Assembly: GCA_963849005.1 (NCBI GenBank)
Contig: CAWKGC010000019.1
Span: 372,001-436,000, forward strand
Direction: 5' to 3'
Length of the DNA: 64,000 bases
Source: CAWKGC01 sp963849005
GTDB lineage: Bacteria; Pseudomonadota; Gammaproteobacteria; Burkholderiales; Usitatibacteraceae
Made by a program: the position numbers and the translations under genes
The notes under the pieces: model-generated
Seen by the model: the letters and a program-made list of their open reading frames with translations, nothing else
What the model was told of the DNA's origin: nothing
Database searches by the model: none
Shown here: one piece after another, positions 46,283-58,475 of the stretch
How the letters are laid out: every line of letters begins with the position of its first letter
Position numbering within the stretch: position 1 is the stretch's first letter

Positions 46283-47499
46283 ATGGAAAAGCGCGAAATC
46301 TGGATCGTGACGCTCGCCGCCGCCGGCATCTTGATGGTGACGATGGGGTCGCGGCAGTCGCTCGGCCTCTTCATCTCGCCGATCAACACCTCGACCGGGC
46401 TGGGCATCGCCACGATCAGCCTCGCGCTGGCGATCGGGCAATTCACCTGGGGCGCGATCCAGCCCTTCGCCGGCGCCGTGGCCGACCGCTACGGCGCGGG
46501 TCCGGTGCTCGCGGCGGGCATCGTGGTGCTGGCGCTCGGCACGGCGCTTGACCCCGTTCATGGCTTCGGGCGTCGGCATGGTGCTGGCGCTCGGCCTGCT
46601 CTCCGCGATCGGCTCGGGCGCGGGCAGCTTTTCGGTGCTGATCGGCGCTGCGGCCAAGCGCCTGCCGCCGGAATCGCGCGGCCCGGCCTCCGGCATCATC
46701 AACGCCGGCGGTTCCTTCGGGCAGTTCGTCTTCGCGCCGATCCTGCAGAGGCTGATCCAGGCGCTCGGCTGGATGGGCGCGATGTGGTCCCTGGCGGTGG
46801 TGACGCTGGCCGCGTTGCCGCTGGTGCGCAGCGTGGCCGGGCCGCCGGCCGACGCAGGCAAAGGCCGGTTCGCGGCGATCCGGGAATGTGGAACGCGGTC
46901 GCGCGGCGCGTTCGCGGACCGCAGCTACCTGCTGCTGCACGCCGGCTTCTTCACCTGCGGCTTCCACATCGCCTTCCTCGTCACCCATCTGCCGGGCGAG
47001 GTGAACCTGTGCGGCCTGCCGCCGACGGTGGCGAGCTGGTCGCTGGCGATCATCGGGCTGGCCAACATCTTCGGCAGCCTGCTACGCCGGCGCGGCTGTC
47101 GCCCGCTATCGCAGCAAGTACATCCTCGCCGCCATGTATGGCTCGCGCGCGCTGCTGATCGCGCGCCTACCTGCTTTCGCCGAAGACCGGACCTGACCTT
47201 CTATATCTTTGCCGCCGGGCTCGGCTTCACCTGGCTGGCCACCGTGCCGCCCACCGCGGCCATCGTCGGCAAGCTCTTCGGTGTGCGCTACCTCGGCACG
47301 CTGTTCGGATTGACCCTGCTCTCGCACCAGATCGGCGGCTTCTTCGGCGCCTGGCTGGGCGGCCTGGCCATCGACCGGTTCGGCGACTACCAGTGGATGT
47401 GGTACGCGGACATGGCGCTCGCCGTTGCTGCCGCGCTTGGTCAACCTGCCCATCCGCGAAGCGCCGATCGCGCCGAAACCAGCCGCCGCGCCGGCCTGA
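46283..47499 (+). CDS. MFS transporter, frame broken
   Basis: About 402 residues with twelve helices when repaired. It begins WIVTLAAAGILMVTMGSRQS, continues LALAIGQFTWGAIQPFAGAV, GPASGIINAGGSFGQFVFAP, FHIAFLVTHLPGEVNLCGLP and ends PIREAPIAPKPAAAPA. This resembles the oxalate/formate- or monocarboxylate-type MFS group. At least six +1 breaks occur: t46549/g46550 (Leu ctt or ctg), near 47090 (Leu), 47163 (Ala), 47192 (Thr) and 47440 (Leu). A TetR gene is divergent. It converges on the thiolase gene, 10 bases apart. Confidence 0.82.
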
Positions 47500-47509
47500 C
47501 CCCGAACCG

Positions 47510-48697
47510 TCAGAGCACTTCGAACAGGCCCGCCGCGCCCATGCCGCCGCCGATGCACATGGTGACGACGACGTACTTCACGCCGCGCCGCTTGCCTTCG
47601 ATCAGCGCGTGGCCGGTGAGGCGCGCGCCGCGACACGCCGTAGGGATGGCCGACGGCGATGGCGCCGCCGTTGACGTTGAGCCGGTCGTCGGGAATGCCG
47701 AGCTTGTCGCGGCAGTAGATCACCTGCACCGCGAAGGCCTCGTTCAGTTCCCACAGGCCGATGTCCTCCATCTTCAGGCCGGTGCGCTGCGAGCAGCTTC
47801 GGCACGGCGAACACCGGGCCGATGCCCATCTCGTCGGGCTCGCAGCCGGCGACCGCGAAGCCGCGGAAGATGCCGAGCGGCTTCAGGCCTTCGTTTCGCC
47901 GCGAGCCTTGGCGTTCATCACCACGCAGGCCGACGCGCCGTCGGAGAACTGGCTGGCGTTGCCCGCGGCGATCACGCCGCCCGGCGAGCGCCGGCTTGAT
48001 CTTCGACACGCCCTCGTAGGTGGTGTCGGCGCGAATGCCTTCGTCCGCGGAGAGCGTCACTTCTTTGCGTGAAGAGCTGCCCGGTGGCCTTGTCGGCGAC
48101 GCCCATCGTGACGGTGATCGGCACGATCTCGTCCGTTGAACTTGCCCGCGGCCGGCGCCGCGGCGGCGCGCTGCTGGCTGCGCGCGCCGTACTCGTCCTG
48201 CTTCTCGCGCGGGATGTTGTAGCGCTTGGCGACCATCTCGGCGGTCTGCAGCATGTTCCAGTAGAGCTCGGGCTTGTGCTCGCTGAGCCAGGTTTCGCGC
48301 AGCATGTGCGGTGTTCATCTCGTTCTGCACGCACGAGATCGACTCCACGCCGCCGGCGACGAAGACATCGCCCTCGCCGGCGATCACGCGCTGCGCGGCC
48401 ATGGCGATGGTCTGCAGGCCGGAGGAGCAGAAGCGGTTCACCGTCGCGCCCGCGGTGGTCACCGGGCAGACCGGCGCGCAGCGCGATCTGGCGCGCGATG
48501 TTCGCGCCGGTCGCGCCTTCGGGCGTGGCGCAGCCCATGAGCACGTCCTCGACTTCGGCCGGGTCGATCCCGGCGCGCTCGATCGCGTGCTTGACCACGT
48601 GGCCGCCCATGGTCGCGCCGTGGGTCATGTTGAGGGCGCCGCGCCAGGACTTGGCGAGTCCGGTGCGGGCGGTGGAAACGATGACGGCGTCGGTCAT
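47510..48697 (-). CDS. Acetyl-CoA acyltransferase (thiolase), frame broken
   Basis: About 392 residues. Active-site Cys lies in TVNRFCSSGLQTIAMAA. The catalytic His is in VGHPYGVSGARLTGH and the second Cys in CIGGGMGAAGLFEVL. The enzyme cleaves 3-ketoacyl-CoA in beta-oxidation. At least seven breaks occur, most with an extra g or c after a codon's third base (for example Pro ccc/g before gtg, Thr acc/g before cac). It is 19 bases downstream of the FadB-like gene, forming a beta-oxidation pair. Confidence 0.9.
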
Positions 48698-48716
48698 GAT
48701 CGCTTGTCCGGGTGGG

Positions 48717-50824
<2,108 letters not shown>

Positions 50825-50834
50825 TTGACGCTCC

Positions 50835-51530
50835 TTAGACTTCCAGCCATTCCTTGCGCACGGAATCGTTGCCCCGCAGGTCCGCGGGTGTGCCTTCGAA
50901 CACGATCCGTCCGTGGCCCATGACGTAGAGGCGATGGGAGATGTTCAAGGCGATGGTGAGTTTCTGCTCGATCAACAGGATGGAAATGCCGCGACCGGCG
51001 ATGTTTTCCAGCAGGTCGCGCAGCAATTTTACCACCATCGGGGCGAGACCCTCGGTGGGTTCGTCGACCATGATGAGGTCCGGGTCGCCCATCAGCGTGC
51101 GGCAGATCGCGAGCATCTGCTGCTCGCCGCCGGAGAGCACGCCGCCGGGGGCGTCGGCGCGCTCGGCGAGGCGCGGGAAGAGCGCGTACATGTCCTCGAT
51201 CGACCAGCGTCCCGACTGCTTCGCGCGCTTCATGCCGAGCAGCAGGTTGTCCCGCACCGTGAGGGTGGGGAAGATGTCGCGGTCCTCGGGGACGTAGCCC
51301 AGTCCCCTGCGCGCGATCTCGTGGGACTTCAGCCCGTCGATGCGCTCGCCCTTGAAGCGGATCGTTCCCGTGGGGGCCACCTCGCCCATGATCGCCTTGA
51401 TCGTGGTCGAGCGGCCCGCGCCGTTGCGCCCCAGCAGGCTCACGATCTCGCCCGGGCCGACGCGCAGCGACACGCCCTGCAGGATGTGGCTCTTGCCGTA
51501 GTACGCGTGCAGGTCCTCGACTTCAAGCAT
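50835..51530 (-). CDS. livF: Branched-chain amino acid-type ABC transporter ATPase LivF
   Basis: 231 residues, membrane-associated in the cytoplasm. Signature LSGGEQQMLAI, Walker B LIMVDEPTEGL and the H-loop region are present. Walker A reads GRNGAGRST, with Arg instead of the usual Lys. The rest is a normal LivF. Its start (51530) overlaps the livG stop by eight bases. It couples ATP use to the LivHM membrane pair. Confidence 0.93.
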   Translation of the reverse strand: MLEVEDLHAYYGKSHILQGVSLRVGPGEIVSLLGRNGAGRSTTIKAIMGEVAPTGTIRFKGERIDGLKSHEIARRGLGYVPEDRDIFPTLTVRDNLLLGMKRAKQSGRWSIEDMYALFPRLAERADAPGGVLSGGEQQMLAICRTLMGDPDLIMVDEPTEGLAPMVVKLLRDLLENIAGRGISILLIEQKLTIALNISHRLYVMGHGRIVFEGTPADLRGNDSVRKEWLEV

Positions 51531-52270
51531 CGGCGGCGGTCCCGAGGTAGGCCGCCTGCACGGCGGCGTTCTCGCGGATCCTCTCCGGGGATGTCGGTGG
51601 CGATGATCTCGCCGTACACCAGCACCGAGATGCGGTCGGCGAGGTCGAAGACCACGCCCATGTCGTGCTCCACCATCACCAGCGTGCGGCCCTCGGTGAC
51701 CTCGCGGATCAACTCGACCGCGTTCGCGGTCTCGCTGTGGCTCATGCCGGCCGTCGGCTCGTCGAGCAGGATCACGTCGGCGCCCGCGGCGATGGTGATG
51801 CCGATCTCGAGCGCGCGCTGCTCGGCGTAGGTAAGCACGCCCGCGCTCACGTTGCGCCGCGCGGACATGCGGATCTGCGCGAGCGTGCGCTCGGTGCGCT
51901 CGTGCGCATCGGCAAGCTTGTCGGCGCTCTTCCAGAAGTTGTACTTGTGGCCGAGCGACCACAGCACGCTGCAGCGGATGTTCTCGTAGACGGAAAGGCG
52001 CGGGAAGATGTTGGTCACCTGGAAGCTGCGCGCCAGCCCCTTGCGGTTGATGCGGTAGGGGGGCAGGCCCGCGATCTCCTCTCCCTTCAGCAGGATCGAG
52101 CCGCCCGAGGGCGCGAAGCGGCCGCTGACGAGGTTGAAGAGCGTCGACTTGCCCGCGCCGTTGGGGCCGATGATCGCGTGCCGCTCGCCCTTCTCGATGG
52201 CGAGCGTGACGCCGCGGATGATCGCGGTGGCGCCGAAGCTCTTGCGAACGTCGCGCAGTTGCAGCGTCAT
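51523..52270 (-). CDS. livG: Branched-chain amino acid-type ABC transporter ATPase LivG
   Basis: About 248 residues. Walker A GPNGAGKST, the LivG-specific RSFQVTNIFPRLSVYENI, degenerate signature LTYAEQRALEI, Walker B VILLDEPTAGMS and MVEHDMGVVF are clear. One +1 break lies near 51586 (Pro ccc/g before gag); the true C terminus reads RIRENAAVQAAYLG. It overlaps livF and livM, so the cluster is one operon. Confidence 0.94.
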
Positions 52271-53515
52271 CGCGGCTCCCCTGCGGCATGCTGCCACGCG
52301 GCGGCGACCAGCGGCCGCGCGCGGCGAAACATGACATAGCCCGCGACCATGACCGCTGCGGCGCCCAGCCACGGCCACGGCGTCGCGGTGTCCATCGAGA
52401 TGCCGAAGAGCTTCATCACCGCGCCCGCCTCGGGCTGCGTGGAGCGGCGGTAGGCGATCTCGAGCAGGAGGCCCGCGCCCAGCACCATGACCAGCGCCGC
52501 GGGCACGGCGAAGGCGTAGGCGCGCAGCAGGCTCTTCAGCGCGCCCGCGCGGACGAGCGGCGCATGCATCGCCGCGAGTCCCGCGAGCCCGCCCGGCGCG
52601 TAGAGCACGATCGCCATGAAGAAGAGCCCGAGGTACAGCAGCCACGCCGAGGTGTAGTGCGACAGGCTCACCTGCAGCCAGGTGATGACGACCGCGCCGA
52701 TGACCGCGCCGATGAAATGGCCCGCGCCGCCGATGTACACCATCAGCAGCACGGCGCCCGAGCGCGCCGCGCCGACCGCGTCCGCCGCGACGATCTCGTA
52801 GTTGATCGCGTGGAGTCCCCCTGCGAGTCCCGCGAACATGGCCGCAACCGAAAATGCGATGAAGCGCACCCGTTGGGTGTTATAGCCGATGAATTCGGCG
52901 CGCTCCGGGTTGTCGCGCACTGCGTTGCACATCCGGCCCACGGGCGTGCGCATGAAGGCGTGCATGAGGAAGGCGGCGACGAGCACCCAGAAGGCGATCA
53001 CGTAGTAGACCTGGAGCTGCGAGCCGAAATCGAGCCCGAGCAATGGCGGCGCCTTGGTGCGGCTGGCCGTGATGCCTTCCTCGCCGCCGAAGAAGCCGGG
53101 CAGCATCAGCGTTGCCGCGTACACGAGTTCGCCGACGCCGAGCGAGATCAGCGCGAAGATGGTGCCGGCGCGCCTTGTCGTGAGAAAACCGAGCACGAGC
53201 CCGAAGGCGAGGCCGCCGAGCGCGCCGGCAAGCGGCACCAGCGGCATCGGGATCGGAAGCCCGCCGTTCACTGCGCGCATGAGGTGGATCGCCGCGTAAC
53301 CGCCGAGGCCAAAGTACACCGCGTGGCCGAAGGAGAGCAGCCCCGTTTGCCCGAGCAGCAGGTTGTAGGAAAGCGCGAACACCACCGCGATCCCCATCTG
53401 GGAGAGGAGCGAGCGGCCGAAGTTGCTGTCCAGCCCCGGGACGAAGGGCAGCGCCAGCAGCACGCGCGGCGGCGGCCAGCCAAACGCGGCGATGCGCCGG
53501 TGCGCCGCCGCTCAT
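52267..53515 (-). CDS. livM: Branched-chain amino acid-type ABC permease LivM
   Basis: About 415 residues, longer than usual because of an extra C-terminal membrane region after about residue 310 (VRAGALKSLLRAYAFAVPAA, then LGAAAVMVAGYVMFRRARP). The LivM core has NLLLGQTGLLSFGHAVYFGL, AVRDNPERAEFIGYN and GGAGHFIGAVIGA. The true start is ATG 53515, overlapping the livH stop. One +1 break at 53465/53464 (Ala gcg or gcc) separates the first 17 codons from the rest. Confidence 0.92.
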
Positions 53516-54462
53516 GTCTCGCGCGACCCGAGCAGGCCCCGCGGCCGGATGACCAGCATCAGCACCAGCAGCAGGTAGGGAAGGATGGGCGCGGCCTGCG
53601 CGATCTTGATGGCGCACATCTCGTAGAAGGGCGAGGCACGCGTGAGGGACACGCCGAAGACGCGCAAGAGATCCAAAAGCGAATAGTCGAGCGCGACCGC
53701 GAAGGTCTGCACGATGCCGATCAGCATCGAGGCGATGAAGGCGCCGGGGATCGAGCCCAGCCCGCCCACCACCACGACGACGAACACGATCGGCCCGAGC
53801 GCTGCGGCCATGTTGGGCTCGGTCAGGAGCGCGAAGCCGCCGATCACGCCGGCCAGCCCCGCCAGCGCGCTTCCGGTGGCGAACACCAGCACGAACAGCC
53901 GCGGCACGTCGTGGCCGAGTGCGCCGACCATCTGCGGGTGTGTCAGCGCGGCCTGGATGACGAGGCCCACGCGCGTGCGCTTGAAGGCGAACCAGAGGAA
54001 GGCGAACATGCCCACCGAGATCGCCATCATCAGCCCCTTGTAGAACGGGAAGCTGGTGCCGGCGAGCGCGAAGAGCGGGAAGTCGATCACGGCGGGGACG
54101 CGGTTCTCGATCGCGTTGCGCCCCCATACCATGACGACCAGCTCCGCGATCACGTAGGCGAGCCCGAAGGTGAAGAGGATCTCGGCGACATGCCCCTGCT
54201 TGTGCACGCGGCGCAGGCCGTAGCGCTCGATCGCCGCGCCCGCGAGCCCGCAGAGCAGGGGGGCCACGACCAGCGCCGGCCAGAAGCCGATCCATTTCCC
54301 GATCTGCCAGGACAGGTACGCGCCGAGCATGAACAGGCTGGCATGCGCGAAGTTGAGCACGCCCATCAGGCTGAAGATCAGCGTGAGGCCGCTGGCGAGC
54401 ATGAACAGGAGCAGCCCGTAGACCACCCCGTTCAGGAGCGAGAAGGTGACCAGCTCGGACAC
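53512..54462 (-). CDS. livH: Branched-chain amino acid-type ABC permease LivH
   Basis: 316 residues with eight membrane helices. LivH marks are NGVVYGLLLFMLASGLTLIF, GVLNFAHASLFMLGAYLSW and VVVVVGGLGSIPGAFIASML. The frame is intact. It follows livK by nine bases and overlaps livM by four, so all five liv genes are read together. Confidence 0.95.
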   Translation of the reverse strand: MSELVTFSLLNGVVYGLLLFMLASGLTLIFSLMGVLNFAHASLFMLGAYLSWQIGKWIGFWPALVVAPLLCGLAGAAIERYGLRRVHKQGHVAEILFTFGLAYVIAELVVMVWGRNAIENRVPAVIDFPLFALAGTSFPFYKGLMMAISVGMFAFLWFAFKRTRVGLVIQAALTHPQMVGALGHDVPRLFVLVFATGSALAGLAGVIGGFALLTEPNMAAALGPIVFVVVVVGGLGSIPGAFIASMLIGIVQTFAVALDYSLLDLLRVFGVSLTRASPFYEMCAIKIAQAAPILPYLLLVLMLVIRPRGLLGSRET

Positions 54463-54471
54463 GCCGGGCCT

Positions 54472-55695
54472 TTAGCTCGGGCGCAGCATCTTGCAGGTCG
54501 TCGGCAGTGCCGTTGCCTTCGCCTCGATCTTCGCATCGGTTTTGAAACCGAGCCCGGTCTTCTCGACGTCGAACTTCATCTTGTCCGACAGCGTCGAAAT
54601 GTAGAGCGGCTGCAGCAACTGGTGGTTGTCGGCGCGCATCTCGACATCGCCCAGGGCGGTCGCGAGCTTCATGCCTTCGAGCGCGCGCGCGACCTTCGCC
54701 GGGTCGTTCGATTTCGCCTGCTTCGCCGCCGCCGCGAACATGTCGAAGGCGGTGAAGAGGCGGAAGTAGCCGAACTCGTCGTCCTTGAAGCGCTTCGTGA
54801 ACGCCACCGCCTCGGGCAGCAGCTCGGGCAGCACGTTGTGATGGTATTCGCTTACCTGCGTGACGACGCCGATGCCGTCGCGGCCGATGGCGGCAGGCGC
54901 GCCGAGCGCGCCGGCGTAATAGGTGAACCAGCGCACCTTGAGCCCCGCGTCCCTCGCCGCCTTGATGAGCAGCAGCATGTCGGCGCTCCAGTTGCCGGTG
55001 ATCACCGAGTCGGCGCCCGAGGCGCGGATCTTCGCGACATAGGGCGAGAAGTCCTGCACCTTCTGCAGCGGGTGCAGTTCGTCGCCGACGATCTTCACGT
55101 CCGGGCGCTTCTTCGCGAGCATCGCCTGCGCGGCGGCGGCGACCGACTTGCCGAAGGAGTAGTCCTGGTTGATGAGGTACACCTTCTTGATGCCGGGCTG
55201 GCCCGCGATGAAGTCGGTGAGCGCCGCCATCTTCATGTCCACGTCGGCGTCGAAGCGGAAATGCCAGAAGTGGCACTTCTCGTTGGTGAGCGGCGGGTCC
55301 ACGGCGGCGTAGTTGAAGAACAGCACTTCCTTGCCCGGGTTCCTCTCGTTGTGCTTGAGCACCGCGTCCGTCACGGCGTGCGCCACCGCGCTGCCGTTGC
55401 CCTGGAAGACGTAGCGCGCGCCTTCGTCGATCGCCTTCTTCAGCGCGATGAGGGACTCCTGCGGGCTCACCTTGTTGTCGAAGGAGATGAGCACGAGCTT
55501 CTGCCCGTTCAGCCCGCCGGCGGCGTTGATCCTGTCGATGGCGAAGGTGATGACCTTCTGCGCGGCGATGCCGGCGCTGGCCGCCCCGCCGGAGAGCGGG
55601 TCGATGAAGGCGATCTTCACCTGTGCCATTGCCGGCGCGGCGAAGAGCGCCGCCATCGCGAGCAGCCCCAGTGTCCGTGCAATGAAGTTCGCCAT
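54472..55695 (-). CDS. livK: ABC transporter substrate-binding protein (LivK/Peripla_BP_6 type)
   Basis: 407 residues with a Sec signal peptide (cleavage near PAMAQ). KIAFIDPLSGGAASAGIAAQ opens the mature protein, and YLINQDYSFGKSVA and GNWSADMLLLIKAA follow the type I binding-protein fold. The ligand need not be an amino acid; Burkholderiales relatives near acyl-CoA genes often take aromatic or fatty acids. GAGGAG precedes ATG 55695. The frame runs on from the upstream ligase gene region without a stop, but the signal peptide fixes the start. Confidence 0.93.
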   Translation of the reverse strand: MANFIARTLGLLAMAALFAAPAMAQVKIAFIDPLSGGAASAGIAAQKVITFAIDRINAAGGLNGQKLVLISFDNKVSPQESLIALKKAIDEGARYVFQGNGSAVAHAVTDAVLKHNERNPGKEVLFFNYAAVDPPLTNEKCHFWHFRFDADVDMKMAALTDFIAGQPGIKKVYLINQDYSFGKSVAAAAQAMLAKKRPDVKIVGDELHPLQKVQDFSPYVAKIRASGADSVITGNWSADMLLLIKAARDAGLKVRWFTYYAGALGAPAAIGRDGIGVVTQVSEYHHNVLPELLPEAVAFTKRFKDDEFGYFRLFTAFDMFAAAAKQAKSNDPAKVARALEGMKLATALGDVEMRADNHQLLQPLYISTLSDKMKFDVEKTGLGFKTDAKIEAKATALPTTCKMLRPS

Positions 55696-55730
55696 GCCTG
55701 CTCCTCGAATTGGGTGCTTCGGAAAATCCG

Positions 55731-57279
55731 TCAGCGCGTCGTCGCGGTGCCGCGCCATGCGTCGCGCAATTCGCGCTTCAATACCTTTCCGATCGCGCTG
55801 CGCGGCAGGCCGGTGACCACTTCCACCGCGGCGAGCCGCTGCAGCTTGCCCAGCCGCGCGTTCGCCCACTCGCGCAACTGCGCCGCGTCGATCTTCGCGC
55901 CGTCCTTCAAGACGGCGAAGGCGACCGGCGTCTCTCCCCACTGTTCCGAAGCAACGCCTACCACCGCTACGTCGGCGACGTCCGGGTGCGCGTGCAGCAC
56001 CGACTCGAGGTCGGCAGGATAGATGTTGAAGCCGCCCGAGATGATCATGTCCTTCTTGCGGTCGAGCAGCACGAGGAAGCCGTCGGCGTCGAAGCGGCCG
56101 ACATCCCCCGTGCGGATGTAGCGCCTGCCCTCGGCATCGTGCCATTCGGCGTGCGCGGTCTGTTCCGGCTGGTTGAGGTAGCCGGTCATCATCGCGCCGG
56201 AACGGCCGACCACTTCGCCGGCCTCGCCCTTCGGGCACTTCGCGTCCCTCGTCGTCGACCAGGCGGATGTCGTGCCCCGGGGCGGGCAGCCCCACGGTGT
56301 GCAGCTTGTCGGGGCGCTGGTGCGCGAGCAGCACGCAGGTGCCGCCGCCTTCGGTCATGCCGTAGTACTCGACGAGGCCGCCCGGCCAGCGCTTGAGGAT
56401 GTCCGCCTTGAGCCTGGCCGCGAACGGCGCGCTCGTCGAGAACTTCACCTGGAAGGACGAGAGGTCGTGCCGGTCGAAATCCGGCAACGCCATGATGCGC
56501 TGGTACTGCACGGGAACCAGCATCGCGTGCGTGACGCGGTGGCGCTCGGCGAGCTTCAGCCACGCGCTCGCATCGAACTTCGCCATCAGCGCCACCGTGC
56601 CGCCACACGCCAGCGCCGGGAAAAACGACACCAGCGTGGTGTTCGAGTAAAGCGGCGTCGAGATCAGCGTCACGGTCTTCTGCCCGTAGCCGTACATCGG
56701 GCCGCGCTGCATGTGCAGCCAGCGCATCGCGTTGGGCTGGACCACGCCCTTCGGCGTCCCGGTCGTGCCCGAGGAATAGATGATGTTGAAGGGCGCCGCG
56801 GGGTCGGCGGCAACCGGTGTCGGCCTTGCGCCGCCTTCGCCGAGCCACGCGCCGAGCGCCGCGCCGGAATTGTCGATCGCGATGCGTTTCGCGTGAATGC
56901 GCTCGACTACGTGCGCAATCGTTGCGGCAGCGGCCGCATCGAGGAACAGGTGCGTGGCGCCGCTGTCGGCCACCATCGCGGCGATGCTCTCCGCCGTTGC
57001 CGTGGGAGGAACCAGTGCAGCCGCGATGCCGGCGCGCAGCGCGCCGACGAACACGACGCCATAGTCGATGGAATTGGCCGCGCAGATCGCGATCACCTTG
57101 CCGCTGCCTTCGTGCTGGAGCTTCGCGGCGACCCGGTCCGCCAGGCTGTCGAGCGCGGCGTAGTCGAGCGTGCGCTCGTCCTGGACCATCGCGAGGCGGC
57201 GCGGTTCCTCGGCGGCGTGCAGGCGCACCAGTTCCTCGATGGTGCCGAACGGTCTGGCGAGGAGGTCGGCGATGGCCAT
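55731..57279 (-). CDS. AMP-dependent acyl-CoA ligase
   Basis: About 516 residues. The adenylate-forming motifs are IIYSSGTTGTPKGVVQ, YYGMTEGGG, YIRTGDVGRFDADGFLVLLD and the catalytic Lys region LPRSAIGKVLKRELR. It activates a carboxylic acid with ATP and CoA. One +1 break lies at 56233/56232 (Pro ccc or ccg) in the VPKGEAGEVVGRSG segment. It sits between livK and the thioesterase gene, so the imported substrate is probably its acid. Confidence 0.92.
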
Positions 57280-57291
57280 GCGCTGCGAACG

Positions 57292-57687
57292 CTAGCGGGC
57301 GTGGCGCAGCATGAACGTGCCGCTGCCCTTGGCGACCAGCTTGCCGGAGGCGTCGGTGATCTCGGCCTCGCACAGCGCAACCGACCGCCCGTGGTGCAGG
57401 CAATGGCCGGTGGCGGTGAGCGTGCCCTTGCCGGGGCCGATGAAGGTCGCCTTCATCTCCACCGTGATCGCGCCGACGGACTTCGCGTCCATTGTTCGCG
57501 CGGCAATCGCCATGGCGATGTCGAGCAGCGTCATGACCACGCCGCCGTGCGCCGCGTCGAAACTGTTGGTGAGTTCGGGACGCACGTCGAGCTCGAAGAC
57601 GGCACGGCCACCCCCGCGTTCCTTCAGGCGTATGCCGAGGAGCTCCGCGAACGGGATCACGCGGCCCAGTTCCTTCGCGAGGTCCAT
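57292..57687 (-). CDS. PaaI-type hotdog-fold thioesterase
   Basis: 131 residues. FDAAHGGVVMTLLDIAMAIAAR holds the conserved hotdog helix, where HGG and Asp are catalytic candidates. VEMKATFIGPGKGTLTATG and EAEITDASGKLVAKGSGTFML are family-typical. It hydrolyses acyl-CoA thioesters, possibly to recover trapped CoA. It is packed between the SDR and the ligase gene. Confidence 0.9.
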   Translation of the reverse strand: MDLAKELGRVIPFAELLGIRLKERGGGRAVFELDVRPELTNSFDAAHGGVVMTLLDIAMAIAARTMDAKSVGAITVEMKATFIGPGKGTLTATGHCLHHGRSVALCEAEITDASGKLVAKGSGTFMLRHAR

Positions 57688-57695
57688 GGCGCCGC

Positions 57696-58475
57696 CTAGA
57701 CTGCCGTCACGCCGCCATCGACCGCGAGGATCTGGCCGGTGATGAAGGAGCAGGCGTCGGAAGCGAAGAGCAGCGTCGCGCCCTTCAGGTCCTCGGGGCC
57801 GCCGACGCGCTTGAGCGGCGCGTCCTCGGCCACGCGATCGCCCATCGCCTCCAGCAGGCCCTTGGTCATTTTCGTCGGGAAGAAGCCGGGGGCGATCGCG
57901 TTCACGTTGATGTTGTACTGCGCCCATTCCGCGGCCAGCGAGCGCGTGAAGTTGACCACGCCGCCCTTGCTGGTGTTGTAGGCGATCGTGGCGTGCAGCC
58001 CGTGGTCGGTGCCGCCGACGAGGCCGAGGATCGAGGCGATGTTGATCACCTTGCCCTGGCGGCGCGGCACCATCGAGCGGCGGCCCACTTCCTGGCTCAC
58101 CACGAACATCGCCGTGAGGTTGAGGTCGATCACCTTCTGCCACGCTTCGAGAGGATGGTCGATGGTCGCCGCACCCCACGTCGTCCCGGCGTTGTTCACG
58201 AGGATGTCGATCGGGCCGAAGGCCTCGATCACCTTGCCCACTGCCGGGGCGATGGCCTGCGCCTTCGACATGTCGCAGGTGACCGGCAGGCACTCGATGC
58301 CGAGCGCCTTCAAGTGCGCCGCGGCCTCGTCGAGTTCCGCAGGCTTGCGCGCGGTGATCGCCACCTTCGCGCCCATCTCGCCGAGCGCCTCGGCCATCTG
58401 CAGCCCGAGCCCGCGCGACCCGCCGGTGACGAGCGCGACTTTTCCGCCAAGCTCGAAGAGTTTCCGCGCGCTCAC
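57696..58475 (-). CDS. Short-chain dehydrogenase/reductase
   Basis: 259 residues. TGGSRGLGLQMAEALG binds NAD(P). NNAG, catalytic Ser in NIASILGLVGG, and YNTSKGG (YxxxK) complete the classical SDR site. It resembles gluconate 5-dehydrogenase and 3-ketoacyl-reductase types. The start is GTG 58475, overlapping the Bug stop as GTGA; an internal Met start is not supported by the fold. Confidence 0.92.
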   Translation of the reverse strand: MSARKLFELGGKVALVTGGSRGLGLQMAEALGEMGAKVAITARKPAELDEAAAHLKALGIECLPVTCDMSKAQAIAPAVGKVIEAFGPIDILVNNAGTTWGAATIDHPLEAWQKVIDLNLTAMFVVSQEVGRRSMVPRRQGKVINIASILGLVGGTDHGLHATIAYNTSKGGVVNFTRSLAAEWAQYNINVNAIAPGFFPTKMTKGLLEAMGDRVAEDAPLKRVGGPEDLKGATLLFASDACSFITGQILAVDGGVTAV

